Shown piece after piece: positions 14,842 to 26,610 of a stretch of DNA of 64,000 nt (positions are counted from its first letter, which is position 1; each line of letters starts with the position of its first letter). A model generated the notes under the pieces. That model ran no database searches, was not told the DNA's origin, and saw only the letters and a list, made by a program, of their open reading frames with translations. The translations under genes and the position numbers were made by a program. Source of the DNA: Xiphias gladius (Eukaryota; Chordata; Actinopteri; Istiophoriformes; Xiphiidae); the NCBI RefSeq assembly GCF_016859285.1, contig NC_053414.1:23899517-23963516 (forward strand), in the 5' to 3' direction.

Positions 14842-15376
14842 ATTTCAAACCATAAAAAGTCTCTAACTGACAGTCACTAGCAATGTGGTAATATTGTTTT
14901 TATATCCTATTTATATAGTGTAAAAAAAACAATAACTATGAATTGTTTCAATGATGACTATGCTTTGTAAAGACGTGCGTGTCCTGGTTTTCGCTTATTT
15001 ATTCACTGTTACTACAGGTAGATATATACATGTAGGTAACGTACTGCATATTTGGGGTATTTAGCTGAAATGGCCAGTCTCAGTTTCTTACAAGGAGTGC
15101 AGGAGTGTTAAATTGTTTGTTATATTAACAAAAGGTAATCAAAGGTGAAAGAAAAAGTGTAAAATCAAAGTTAAAGCAATGAATATGCAAGTGGTGAATA
15201 TATCTGATGGTGATTATAAAACAAATCTGGACAGATTAACACAAAGACCAGCAAAGTTTTCAGTCAGATAGTGACATGTTAGACCGCGGTGGTACGTGTT
15301 GGTCAGCTGTTAATGTTAAAGATAGCATAAACAGTTCATTGGGTAGAAATGTGACACAACCATGCAAGGTTCTCTC

Positions 15377-17050
15377 TTATCTTTTAGCGCTGTTAATGTA
15401 AATTTGATTACAGTAGACGTCTTCTGTTATGGAGAAGTTTTGGTACACTTGTTGGTCTCCACTTGTATCATCATATTGGTGACAGGTGCTCTGCTGGGAG
15501 ATCCCCTGCTTTGAGTGCGCTATAACTTCCTGATTTGAATAGATCTAAAAAAGAATCAACAAACAATAAACAGATGAGAGGGCAACTTTACTCACACAAT
15601 CAATAACACATGTTGTAAAGACCCCAGTTATTATTCACATATTTTGGAATAAATGGATGAGTAATTATTAAAAACTGTATTCTTTTAGCCAAACAGCCTA
15701 GAAATGGCCTAATAGTCACTTAAATAGTCAGTTCATTTGTTCAGTGCTTTGTTCCAGAGTAACACGTCTTGTCATCTATAGGTCAGATTGCGGTGAAACT
15801 AGGTGTAAGTACTCATTATCCGAGGGAAAGGATTCCTAAAAATTTGCCTGTGCCTCTGCGAGGCTGTATTTAGGCACAGAGGTGCTTTTAGCTGATTGCT
15901 AACATTAGCATGCTAAAATGCGCACAGTGACAAGGCCAACATTCTGATGTTTAGCAGCCATCATGATTACCATCTTAGCTTAGCCTGTTAGCATGCTAAC
16001 TGTTGCTAATTAGCATGAAACACAAAATACATTCTGGTGATGTTGGTAGTTTTACAGGTATTTGGTCATAAATCAAAGTATTGGACAAATTGAAATTTCG
16101 ACCTGATGGTGGCTCTGGATGAAAAGTCAGGATTTAACTAAGGTTATTACAATTCATCCTCTTGAAGCTATAAATGTCAGTACAAAATTTCAAGGCAATC
16201 CATCCATAGGTGTTGGGATATTTCAGTCTGGAACACAGTGGTGGACTGACCGAGATCGCCATCCATGGAGCCATGCAACTAGCACTGCTAAAAATGTTTT
16301 CCATTAAAAACTGCCAAAACATCAACCATGAAACAGTTGATATCCATGGCATCCAGAGAATCAATCATGTTTGTGTTGACCTCCTGACTTTTCATCTAAT
16401 GCCATCATCGGGAAAAAATGTCCACTTCCCCTTCAATTTTGAGCTTATCTCAGCCACCCCCACCAAGCCCACTGTGTCTAACTTGAACACAAATGTGTGT
16501 AATAGGCAGACTGCAGTTAAATTAGCTGAGTACATTCGTGGTATCAAGGGTATAAACTCTTGATTTTGATGATCCCATAGCCTTTCCAGTAGTGACATCC
16601 TAAAAACAAATTTGATATATTCAGCCTCACTAATAAAGTTGTTCTGCTCCACACATTTGTAACATGGATTGCAAAGATCATTGCAGTCTCTCATTTCTAC
16701 TAGCACGACATTGGACTTCTGATTTCTTACATCTGCTTCACCCATCGCTTCCTCTGCGTCCCCTGCCTTGATTATATTTCTGTTCATGTTGACTCCCACT
16801 CCTGGAAACACAGAGCCCAAGAAATAGTTGAAATAGTTTGTTTGCATGCATATGTATGTGTGTTTGCTTATGGGTGCACAGTTCTATGTATGTATTTGTA
16901 TGTAAAACATACCTTGAACTTTGTAACACTTGTATTTATAAACTATGACCAGCGCAAACGTCAGCATAAGCAGCAGCACAGTGGGCACAATGAAAACCAC
17001 AGAATAAAAAAGTGAAGCGTCTAAAATAAACACACACACGTACACACACA

Positions 17051-17086
<36 letters not shown>

Positions 17087-20000
17087 ACAGAATCAGATAT
17101 ACACTTCCTAAAAACTATCACCAGCAGCACACTCCTCATGTATCTGTTATCACAATCTCTTAAGCACAACAAAAGTAACATGGATTAACAGAACTGTGGC
17201 CTCACAGCATTTGGTGCTTTCAGGTTCCCTTTATATTAATAGTCAATGTGTGTTTTAACAAAGCTGCAGGTTTATCACATGCACATACACACTCAGATGT
17301 TTTGTCATGTAGGAAGGTAATGCCTGAGCTTACATTCACTTAACAGAAATGCACACACAAACACACACAAAAACAAACACACACGCACACAAACAGACAC
17401 ACACACGCACGCACACACGCACACACACATGCACACACAGGCTACCTTTGATAGGTTTGACAGGAATATGTGTTGATTGTGATCTGACGGTTTCCATAGT
17501 GATGGCAGAGGTAACAGTGCTGGCCGGAAAGACTGTCAGAAAAAAAAAGATTCTGAAAACATATTTCTATTTTTAGTCAGTCTACCAGCGGGGTTTTGAG
17601 GATAATGACATCAGTCAGTTGATTGGTCCACCACTTTGGTTGGTCCGACTGATCCTCTGACTTTTTATCTAGTGCCACCAGCGGGTCAAGAATTTCACTT
17701 ATCCAGTGAAATATCTCAAATTGCATGTGAAACCACTGTGCACCATTTCCTTGTTGGGATATAAAGGCAGTTTTGCTTTTTTTAGTTTCAGGAATCCAGA
17801 TGGAAGGAGGAGCGATTAAATCTATTATGTCATGGTGACATGATACAGACCTGAGCTAACTGAATCACCAGGACACTGAGTTTACACTGTAGGAATCGAA
17901 CCTGGATATAAATTAAAGCTACATTCATTTTTACTCTTCTCTTCTACTCATTACTCTCTTTTCATAATCTTACCCACTGACAGCTGAATCTTGGTGTAGT
18001 TTGCAGCTCTCCACTGTGAGTCTGAACCACACCAGTAGGTACCAGCATCCCTTGCTTTCAGCTCCGAGATCGTCACCAAGAAAGAGTTGGAGGAAACATC
18101 ATCTTGCAGTGTGAACCTGACGCCAGTCTGGCCTGAGTTCTGACTCATCACCATGTCTGTACAGTTGTTGCGGTGGTCTCCCTTACAGAAGAACTTGCTG
18201 TTTGTCCCGTGTTGTGGTGGATAGGGACACTGCATAGTTAGTGGACGTCCCGCAGTGCCACTCAGGCTGTTTGACTTCACACAGCACCACTCTGTCAGCA
18301 GAAGGAGGTTCATTTAGGAGTTTTAATAACACGGTAGCCTGTATTCTGGTCAGATTAGAGATGGATGGACACTTTTTTTTGTGGTTCGGCTTTCCTTTCA
18401 ATATTTAATATATTTTGGACAATTATAGAATTGTAAAATCAAAGTTTTGTTCATCTTGAGACAACTTCATTTTTTCCCAATATCTGTTAAAAGTAATTGT
18501 TCGCTGCAGTATTATTAGGTAGATCAACGACTGCTCACCTTTGACTTCCAGTTCAACAGCAGTGAAAATATCGAGGCCTATGTTTCTATGGCAGCCAATA
18601 AGGTACGAACCAGAATCCTTTCGGGTCAAACTTGTAATAGTGACTATGATCTTTCTGGACACCTTGTCATCAGTAAGTGTGAACTGTCCGTTTTGTTTGC
18701 TGTCAGAGGTGGTTAAGGCCTGCTGCAGACACGTGGAGGGCTGGTTTCCTCTGCAGATGTACTTCAGGTTGTTCCGGCACTCAGACTCATATGACAAAAC
18801 GATGGACACTGAATCTTCCTCATAACGTTTCATTTTGGTGGGATGATCACAGCAGCTGTCTATCAGCGAGGTGAACAAAATCAGAGTGGTACGAGTACAG
18901 ACAGAAGTATCTAGACTTTATACTTGAGTAATAGCAGCAATCAAAGTATAGGAGGTATCATCAATTAGATATAGTAAAAGCATCAAACGTTAAGTGATCA
19001 TTATATACAGACAGAACGACCCTTCACAGTGTTGTCTTACTAATGGATCATTGTGATTAGTACATTTTAGTGCATTTAAATGTTAATCTAGAACGATAAG
19101 TACTTTAAATACCGTTCTGCAGTTTGGTCTAAAACACTGAATCAAATTTTTTAGGATGAAAATCTGTTTGCTGATACAATATTAATCTAAAAAGTAACTA
19201 TATATGTCAGATAAATATTGTGGAGTAAAAAAATCAATATTTACTAAGAATACTGAAGAAGTATAAAGCAAAAAAAAATGGTGAAGTACCTAATGACATA
19301 CTTAGTTTCATTCCACAACTGTAAATGAGTATTATTGTTGCTCTATGGCAACATAGCCACGATAAATCATGGGGACAGCAAGTAGCAATTAAACCCATTG
19401 GCCTCGATAACTATTACAAAATAATGAGGTTTTTTTTTTAAGTTGAAATTCCACACTGAGTTTAATTATTTACCTGGCACCACTTCCAGTTTTACTTCAG
19501 TGTAGATATCCTTTAAATTCCTGGTCACGCCACACCAGTATTTCCCAGCATCCGTCAAACTCAGGTCAGAGATGGTCGTTGTGAAGACATGTTTGTTTTT
19601 GTCATCGTAGATGGAGTATTTGTTCTTCTTTGCTTGTGTAGTCTCAATAAGAACATCACTGTCGCCACAGTCATCCCTGCACAGGTATTTCTCATAAGAC
19701 TCATAACCCTTTCCATAGGAGCAGGAAACTTTAACATCTCTCCCCTCATATCCAGACACTTGGACCACCGCTGCTGCACCAGTCACACAGCTCAGAGCAA
19801 CTGCAAAGAGAAGACGGCATGGAGTGTAAAAAAGGAAAACACCTGGAAACTGGTAATCTTTATGATTCTTCATGTTTTTTAATTCTAGGTTTATGCAGCT
19901 TCTGCAGCTTCAGTTTGTCACTGTACATATATTATACAGTGTCTGTATTTTGAATACCAAGATCAATATCAAGCCACAGTATTCTTCTATAGGCTTACTG

Positions 20001-20092
20001 TGTTTGCATAAAAACAGATATATGTACTCATTTAATCTAAAGAACTTACTGTAGAAGACAAACCGCCGGTGTTGATCGCCCCGCATCTTCAT
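15377..20092 (-). CDS. CD300/pIgR-like receptor, three Ig domains, eight exons
   Basis: A type I membrane receptor of the fish CD300 (CMRF35-like)/polymeric-Ig-receptor-like family. CDS on the - strand: 20050-20092, 19474-19800, 18539-18859, 17974-18291, 17446-17532, 16913-17020, 16731-16801, 15377-15544; every junction is GT..AG and phases agree, giving 480 residues. It has a short signal peptide (FVFYIALSCVTGAA). Ig1 spans about 22-122 (KVSCSYG.., GKYWCGV), Ig2 about 124-230, Ig3 about 231-336 (LTMQCPYP.., GTYWCGS), then a Thr/Ser-rich stalk 337-365, a membrane segment about 370-393 followed by YKYKCYK, and a tail to 480. Each Ig, stalk and membrane exon is phase 1-1 and can be skipped in frame. 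The tail has YxN at Tyr 427, 459, 469 and 474 and no ITIM that I can see. Ig2 lacks the usual B- and F-strand cysteines (VLSYESE; SYLIGC where YWCGC is expected). Ligand unknown. Family call strong, exact orthologue not assignable. Confidence 0.9.
15780..16320. repeat. Teleost dispersed repeat 3' of the receptor gene and in its last intron
   Basis: It contains the fish-typical GCTAACATTAGCATGCTAA and TTAGCATGCTAACTGTTGC, GGTATTTGGTCATAAATCAA, and ATTTCGACCTGATGGTGG with CAAGGCAATCCATCCATAGG. Copies of parts recur at 5.9 kb and 32.9 kb. It lies in the intron between tail exons 7 and 8 of the receptor. The frames at 16119-16563 are within or next to it and are not genes. Confidence 0.65.
17031..17086. 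repeat. CA and GA microsatellites before the receptor membrane exon
   Basis: On the transcript strand this reads (CT)n, then (GT)n, then a short spacer and TATTTTAG, immediately upstream of the acceptor of the membrane exon (exon end 17020). Confidence 0.9.
17342..17440. repeat. Interrupted CA repeat after the receptor stalk exon
   Basis: A run of CACACA interrupted by AAACA, CACGCA and GACA. In the transcript it is a UG-rich tract starting a few bases after the 5' splice site of the stalk exon (donor at 17444-17445). Confidence 0.9.
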
Positions 20093-22385
20093 GCTATTCC
20101 TGAGAAACAGAAACTATTCAAATGGTGTGTCTGATAAAGAAAATGTCATATCCGCTCTATTTGACATCATGCAATGCAAGTTTTCAACCCTTTCACTTCT
20201 GCATTTGGATCACCCATGTTTTTTTAGACTTCTATCTATCACACAGTTGCAACAGTTCTGACAAATTCATTTCCTGTCTTGTAAAAGCTCTGGAACTACC
20301 AAATGTTTCATTTTTTTTTCATTGATTTGAGCTTAATTTGTAAAAAAGGAAAGGTAGCCTATGAAATTTATCTAATATCAATGAAACTGACCGGGGTGGT
20401 ACAAAGAAAACAAAGTTACTTGAATCAGGTGAGCATATGAATTAATAATTAATTTAAATTTCATATACACAGGCTCTGTAGGCTCTGAAGTACTAACAAT
20501 TACTAATTATTAATTTTGTTTTTAGGTGGTGAATTGTAAAGTGTTCACATATCTGCCAGGGGCACTCCGACGTAATACCTTTACACCCTGACAGGGTACA
20601 TGGTACATGAGTGCAGCTGGACAGTAAATATATTATAAAATACATATATTCTATACATCCTTCGCGAATATTTGTTTATATACAAATTATGATGAGATTC
20701 AAATATTTTGTGAATATTCCTTGAAATGTGTGAGCTTTTTGGCGAAACTGTCAGCAACCATGGGCAACAGCCTCGGCAAAAATTGATCAAGTGCAACAAT
20801 AAACATTTACTCAAAGTAACTAAACTATCTGACTTTGTAGAGGAACATGAATAGTTTGCTGAATCTTCATAACCTACACACAGCAGCATCAGCTATTTAG
20901 TGAACTTTTTTTAGCCTTTTTCCTCGAGGGCAAATGACGGAACTTTTGTTTGCACTTCACTGGAATTGCCATGACCACGCACATGAAGGTGGTTAACACT
21001 AACAGTGACAGCTCATTGTGCTGTGAGGGCCAGGGCTAGGGATATGTTGATTGACAGCGAGATAGTCCAGTCGATTCATGTGCAAGCCTTATGTAAACAG
21101 TGGATGTGCAGAGATAGATTCCCATATGTTTTTTAAAAGGGTTTAGAATACTAAAATATTTTAACAATCATTTTTGCAAATACATTTTCAAATGTTTTTA
21201 TCTGAAAATACATTTGAAAATGTATTTTGTGACAGAATAAATGAAAACGAACATTTAATGATAATTTTATATGTTTCTTATGTTGTTTTTATGGATTCAC
21301 TTGAGCACCAAATGCAAAACTTTTTTCAGTCACTTGATAGAACAGCTCATCCCTCTATTGGAAGTACTGAACACATCAATAATTATTACAGTGGCACACT
21401 ACTTGAACAAAACCCTAGTTTTTGTTCAAGTAGAGTACACTAAAAGTTAATGGAAGATCTGCCTTTAATGCAACTAAAAATCTCCTATTTTTGTTGATTC
21501 TCTATTCTACACATGAACTTCATTCTCTATGAAGATGTTTTCATCTAAGGTCATCGTTTTTATGCTCCGGTACCCCTGTAGAAACCAGACATAATTACAA
21601 CCTAAAATATTGTGTCACCATTTAAAATTACTGACCCCACCCTGGCCAGTGCATTATAAAATGCCAGTGGTGGTATATGTGGGTGAAAGCATGCCTGTGT
21701 ATTTTCCCTGAGCTCAGCCATTCCTTCGACTCCAGCTGACCGCTCAGCTGTGCCTGTCGCATTCTGCAGCACAAACTGTTTCCATATCTCACACACTCTC
21801 ACACTGAAAGGTTAGCATTAAGACCCCTGTGCAGAGGGATAAGTGTGTCCCGAATTAGTGAGGATGCCAAGGCGAGCTGGGTTGTTGCCAGGGTGGGCTG
21901 CCAAGGGGTGTTGGGTGTTGCTGTGGTCTGTTGGGTTTCTGCTGTGTGGCCTGTTTGCATGTCGGCAGTGCGCAGGGCACGTGTGCTGTGGTCGTCTACA
22001 ACCCAAGACAAACACACACACACATACAGTCGTTTAGTGTGTGTATATATATAGGTCATCCTGTCATGTCTTTAGGGTCTATCTTAAACCTTCAAGCTAT
22101 GTGTTTAATGTCTCCCTCTACGTCTTGCTCTCTTCCCTACTCTTTCTCACTTCTTCATGTGTATTCATAGGCTTTTTGCACACGTGAAAATCATTTTAGA
22201 TCAACAAATTAAGTACTACGACTATGAATACAATAATAGAAAGGCTCTAGTTACAAACTGGAGGCATGAAGTTTGAAAGATGCTGGGGGGAAAGTCTTAA
22301 CAAAATATGTAAATGACTTGCATTATAGGAAGTGAAGGATCAAGTGTTTTTGGTGTTTTGCCCATGCCAGGGACAATAATAATAA
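20093..22385. other. Intergenic, no gene; two perfect hairpins
   Basis: No coding sequence is recognised. Two perfect inverted repeats stand out: 18-bp arms at 21178-21195 and 21210-21227, and 14-bp arms at 21399-21412 and 21420-21433. Several overlapping frames at 21799-22170 differ between strands and show no domain. Confidence 0.5.
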
Positions 22386-23855
22386 TAATAAAATGTCCAA
22401 TGTTACTGAACAAAAGAAATTTAAAAAAAAAAAAAAAAAAGCCAAAAATGTACCTGAGACACAATTATTGGCACCCTTCACTAATATTTGGTTGCAGAAC
22501 CTTTGGCAACAACGGCAGCCTCTAAATGTTTCTAGTAGACATCTAGAAGCTTCTTGCATCTGTCTGCTGGTAGTTTCTGCTTCTCTTCCATTACTGTGAG
22601 TTCAAGCTCTTTTAAGTTTGGAGGAGTCCTTTTTCAATGGCAGATTTCAGCTTTCTCCAAAGGTTTTCAATGGGGTTTAGGTCAGAACTTATTGCTGGCC
22701 AGTTTAAAACAGTCCAGCTTTTCCTTTTCAAATGTTCTGTTGTGCTGCTGGATGTGTGCTTTGTGTCGTTGTCCTGCTGAAAGACCCAAGACCTTCGCCT
22801 CAAACCTAGTTTTCTGACACTGGGTAACACATTTCGCTGTAAAATGCCTGGGTAATGTTCTGATTTCATCCTTTGATACATTCAATGCCTCCAGTTCCAG
22901 AGGCAATAAAGCAGCTCCACAGCATGATAGAGCCTCCACCATGTTTTACTGTAGGTAGAGTGATCTTTTCCTTATGGGCTTCATTTCGCCGCCTATAAAC
23001 AAACTGATGCACTCCATCCCCAAAGAGCTCTACTTCGGTTTCATATTTTCATTGAACATTGTCCCAGACAGACTGTGGCTTGAATATCAAAGCTTTTCCA
23101 AACATTCATCTAGCCTTTTTGTGTCTTTCTTTCAACAGTGGTGTCCTCCTTGGCCTTCGCCCAGGGAGTCCTACTTGGTTTAGTGTGCAGCGGATGGTAG
23201 AGGCTGAAACCAGCACTCCAGATTGGTCCAGGTCAGCCTGAAGCTCTTTAGATGTTTTGTGTGGTGTTTTTTTTCCACAACCTGCATCAACCCTCAAAGA
23301 CTTCTCTCACTGAGTTTCTTCGTAGCACCACGTCCTGGAAGCGGCTTGACAGTTTTATGACTGTGAAACTTCTTGATAACATTACGAACTGTGAAACAGG
23401 GATTTCAGGATCTTTGATTATTGCCTTGTAGCCTTTGGTATCGTTATGTTTTCTGATAATAGCATTTCTCATGCTCTCAGACAGCTCTCTTGTCTTCACC
23501 ATTGTGAAAAAGAAACTGGAAACAATCAGCCCCTTTTTATGCTGTAAAACCATCATTCATTGATTAATTCAGGTCATGTGAACACTGAAAATTAAGCACA
23601 GGTGAGTTTCATTTGTTTTTTCTTTTGTTTGAGGAATTAATTTAAATTCATCAAAAAGGTTCCAATGATTGTGTCAAGTATACATTTTATGTATGTATTT
23701 TTTTATATCATTATATGAAAGTATTTTTTTTTATGTTCAGTAACTTTCGACATTTTATTCAAATATTTTGAAAAAATTTGAATTTGAATCTGTTTCTGAA
23801 GATGTTCTAAATTCTGTACTTAAAATTCAAGGGTGCCGTTAATTTCAACCAGGAC
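22386..23855 (-). mobile_element. Decayed Tc1/mariner element with long inverted ends
   Basis: On the - strand the transposase survives in pieces. They are MVKTRELSESMRNAIIRKHN with KGYKAI (N-terminal paired-like part, 23556 downward), GKKTPHKTSKELQADL with SASTIRCTLNQVGL and GRRPRRTPLL (23297 downward), and VFQQDNDTKHTSSSTTEHLK with DLNPIENLWRKLK (22881 downward), which carries the second D and the E of the DD34E triad. The pieces are in different frames. Inverted ends share AAAATGTC(C/G)A(A/T)(T/A)GTTACTGAACA and ACACAAT(T/C)ATTGGCACCC-like phrases. The left end seems cut at a TAA repeat near 22380. Not functional. Confidence 0.9.
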
Positions 23856-23859
23856 TTTA

Positions 23860-24028
23860 TCTCTCACTCTCAGTGCTCTAGTGGTAGTATTACTACAGAC
23901 TTTTCAGAACACCTTCATGGTCAAAATGTATGATGCCAGACATGGACAAAGAATGACTCATTTCCCTCTATAATACAGCACACGTGGTTTGTCTCTGCAG
24001 AGGGAGGTGTGTGTGTATGTATGTGTGC

Positions 24029-24063
<35 letters not shown>

Positions 24064-25503
24064 AGGGGACATTCCTTCCATTCTTGTTCTTCCTGAGGAA
24101 AGAGGGAAAGCACTAGACACACACAACTGCTGACTGCAGAAGGAGGGAGAGGTGCACATACACCCCTATAAAGTTATTCACACATCCGCCTGTTCTTTCA
24201 GCTCTCCACCCATCAAGCCCTCACAATCTCAACCATTTTTTCGTCTAAAAGTAGCTTTTTATTTTGACAAGCAAGTTTCTGCTGCTATCGGGCTACATTA
24301 CTGAACCCCTACATGAAGTATACAATTTATATCCTGTAACTTCAGCGCTCTAGAGGTTGCCTGTTTAGACACAGTTTAAGCTCATATGATCAATCACACT
24401 GCAGGAATCCTCTTTCACGAAACTCAAGGGTAAAACAGCATATTGGCTACTGAACTGCACCTGGTTGACTATGGTAGGAAATATCATTCCTTCTCCTTCT
24501 TTCACTCAGCAGTGAATGCATGCAAACACACACATACACACACAGGGAAAGAGGATGCCAACCAGAACAGTGGCTCATCAAAGCGCCACAGGGGTGGCGA
24601 CGCCAGCACTGACGCACTGCTGCTCTCCTGCCAGCCAATGGTCACTGACCACTCATAATGGTTTTTTCTTTTGGGCTGTTAGATGGATATTATCTCCTTG
24701 TTTGGATCCATGTGTGCCAACATAAAGGCGAATAACTTTCGGTCCTTCATTTTTTGGTCCTACGACTAACTTCGCTTGCCAGTTGTTTTTCATTATCTGC
24801 ACCCCGACCACACTGAGCCTTACTGTGCCATACAGAATATGGCACATAGGGACAGGATTGTTGATAAAATGTAATGAAGTGTCCTTATACCAGGACATAT
24901 AGTTCATACTGGCCCATTCACAAACAGAAAGGGAGTTAAATGGTTATCAAACAGAAAAGCAGGCTGAAGGATTGTGTTTTATTTTATGTAAATATAAAGA
25001 CCCTTTGAACTCATTAGCAAAACCCACACACACACAAACTTAGTACATAAAGACTCACAGAGCTGCATACTGTACACTTCTGTCAGAAGACTCCTATATT
25101 TTACAGGAAGCTTTTTACAAAGCAAACTTTCATTTCAAGAATGATCACAAAAGCAGTGTCGTCATGAGAATAAAAACTTTAGGCAGTTAGGGCACAAATT
25201 TAATTTAAGCTTACCATCCATTCATTCATTCCCTGTCTCACTTGTGCACAAACACATTTACACACACAGTATACAAGCAGAGTCAAATGGGGACGTTTCA
25301 GTTTAGGTAGCGCGTTGGCTACTAAAATGTTCAAACTGTCCAACTGTCTTTTCTGCTGCAAAGCAAAAGCAAGTTGCACAGCACTGCAGAGTCTGCAGAA
25401 GTAGGCTTTAGTGATGGCCAGGGGAAAGTAACCCTGCCTATCTCTCCGTGAGCCTCTACGATTATGTCACTTCATCCTGTAAATTTCTGCCTGTTCTGAT
25501 CTT
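23860..25503. other. Intergenic / metrnl 3' flank
   Basis: No gene is recognised. The stretch holds a (GT)n tract near 24028-24061. The part nearest 25503 is presumably the metrnl 3' untranslated region. The frames at 24443-24907 occur on both strands without domain features. Confidence 0.45.
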
Positions 25504-26535
25504 TCAGTCTGTCTCTATTTGACAGGGGTTTGTTCCTGCTTTCTCTGCTCTGATGTACAGCTTCAGGAAGTCATTGTAGCGAGGCGCACAGCCAAGCCAG
25601 GCTTCACCAAAATGGACGGAGCCAGTCAAAAGGTACTCATCCCCTCCAGGATGGACACCGCACTGTGAGGGAATATTGACACGTCCACTCCAGCTCCGCC
25701 CTCTGGCTCCACCCCGAGCAAACACCCCACTCTTCTGACGGAACAGCCGGCTCAGGGTCACCACAACAGGGGAGTGGTCGTTAGTACCTGACGCCACACC
25801 TTGAAAGATGCCACTTCCAACTACAGAGACAGGAACAGGAGAGATAAAGAGATGAAGATTAAGTCAATAAATAAATATTAGCTAAAATTGAGCGTGAATT
25901 AAAGCTTTCTCTTAAAAAAAGTTTAATCAAAAATCAATAAATGGATTACCAAGCAAGATATAATGTGTTCTATCTAGCTTTTTATATTTTCCAGTCTTTG
26001 TGCTAAGATTAACCGGCTGCCAGCCATAGATTCATATTGACCGTGCAGACATGACAATGGTATTGATCCTCTGATCTAACTTTCTGCAAAAAGGGAATAA
26101 GTGTATTTTCGAAAAATGTCAAACATTTCCATGAATGTGTTCTTTGTGTATGTATTTACCAAAGTCACTGGTACACACAGCCATGAGGAGCTCTTCATCT
26201 GAACAGGGTTTACAGGTGACTTATATGGAAAACATGGAAAACAGAAAATAACATAAAACACTCTTTGTTAAATAATTTTACAAACATCTGAAACCACAGA
26301 AGCTCTTATTTTGACAATCCATTGTCTTTCCTCATTAGCTTTTGTGTCACCCTGAAATATTCTTCACCCTCAGTCTGTTCCCTGTCCTCCCTGTTTTCTT
26401 TGTGATGCTTGGTGTTTATGAGACATCGAAAGAAATAGAGAACATGTGAATGAGAACAGCAGGTGAGGGAAGAGACGTAATCAGAGCATTACCCCTTGAA
26501 CCTGTCAGCTATGAAAACAGCTATAAAACACCCAG

Positions 26536-26610
<75 letters not shown>

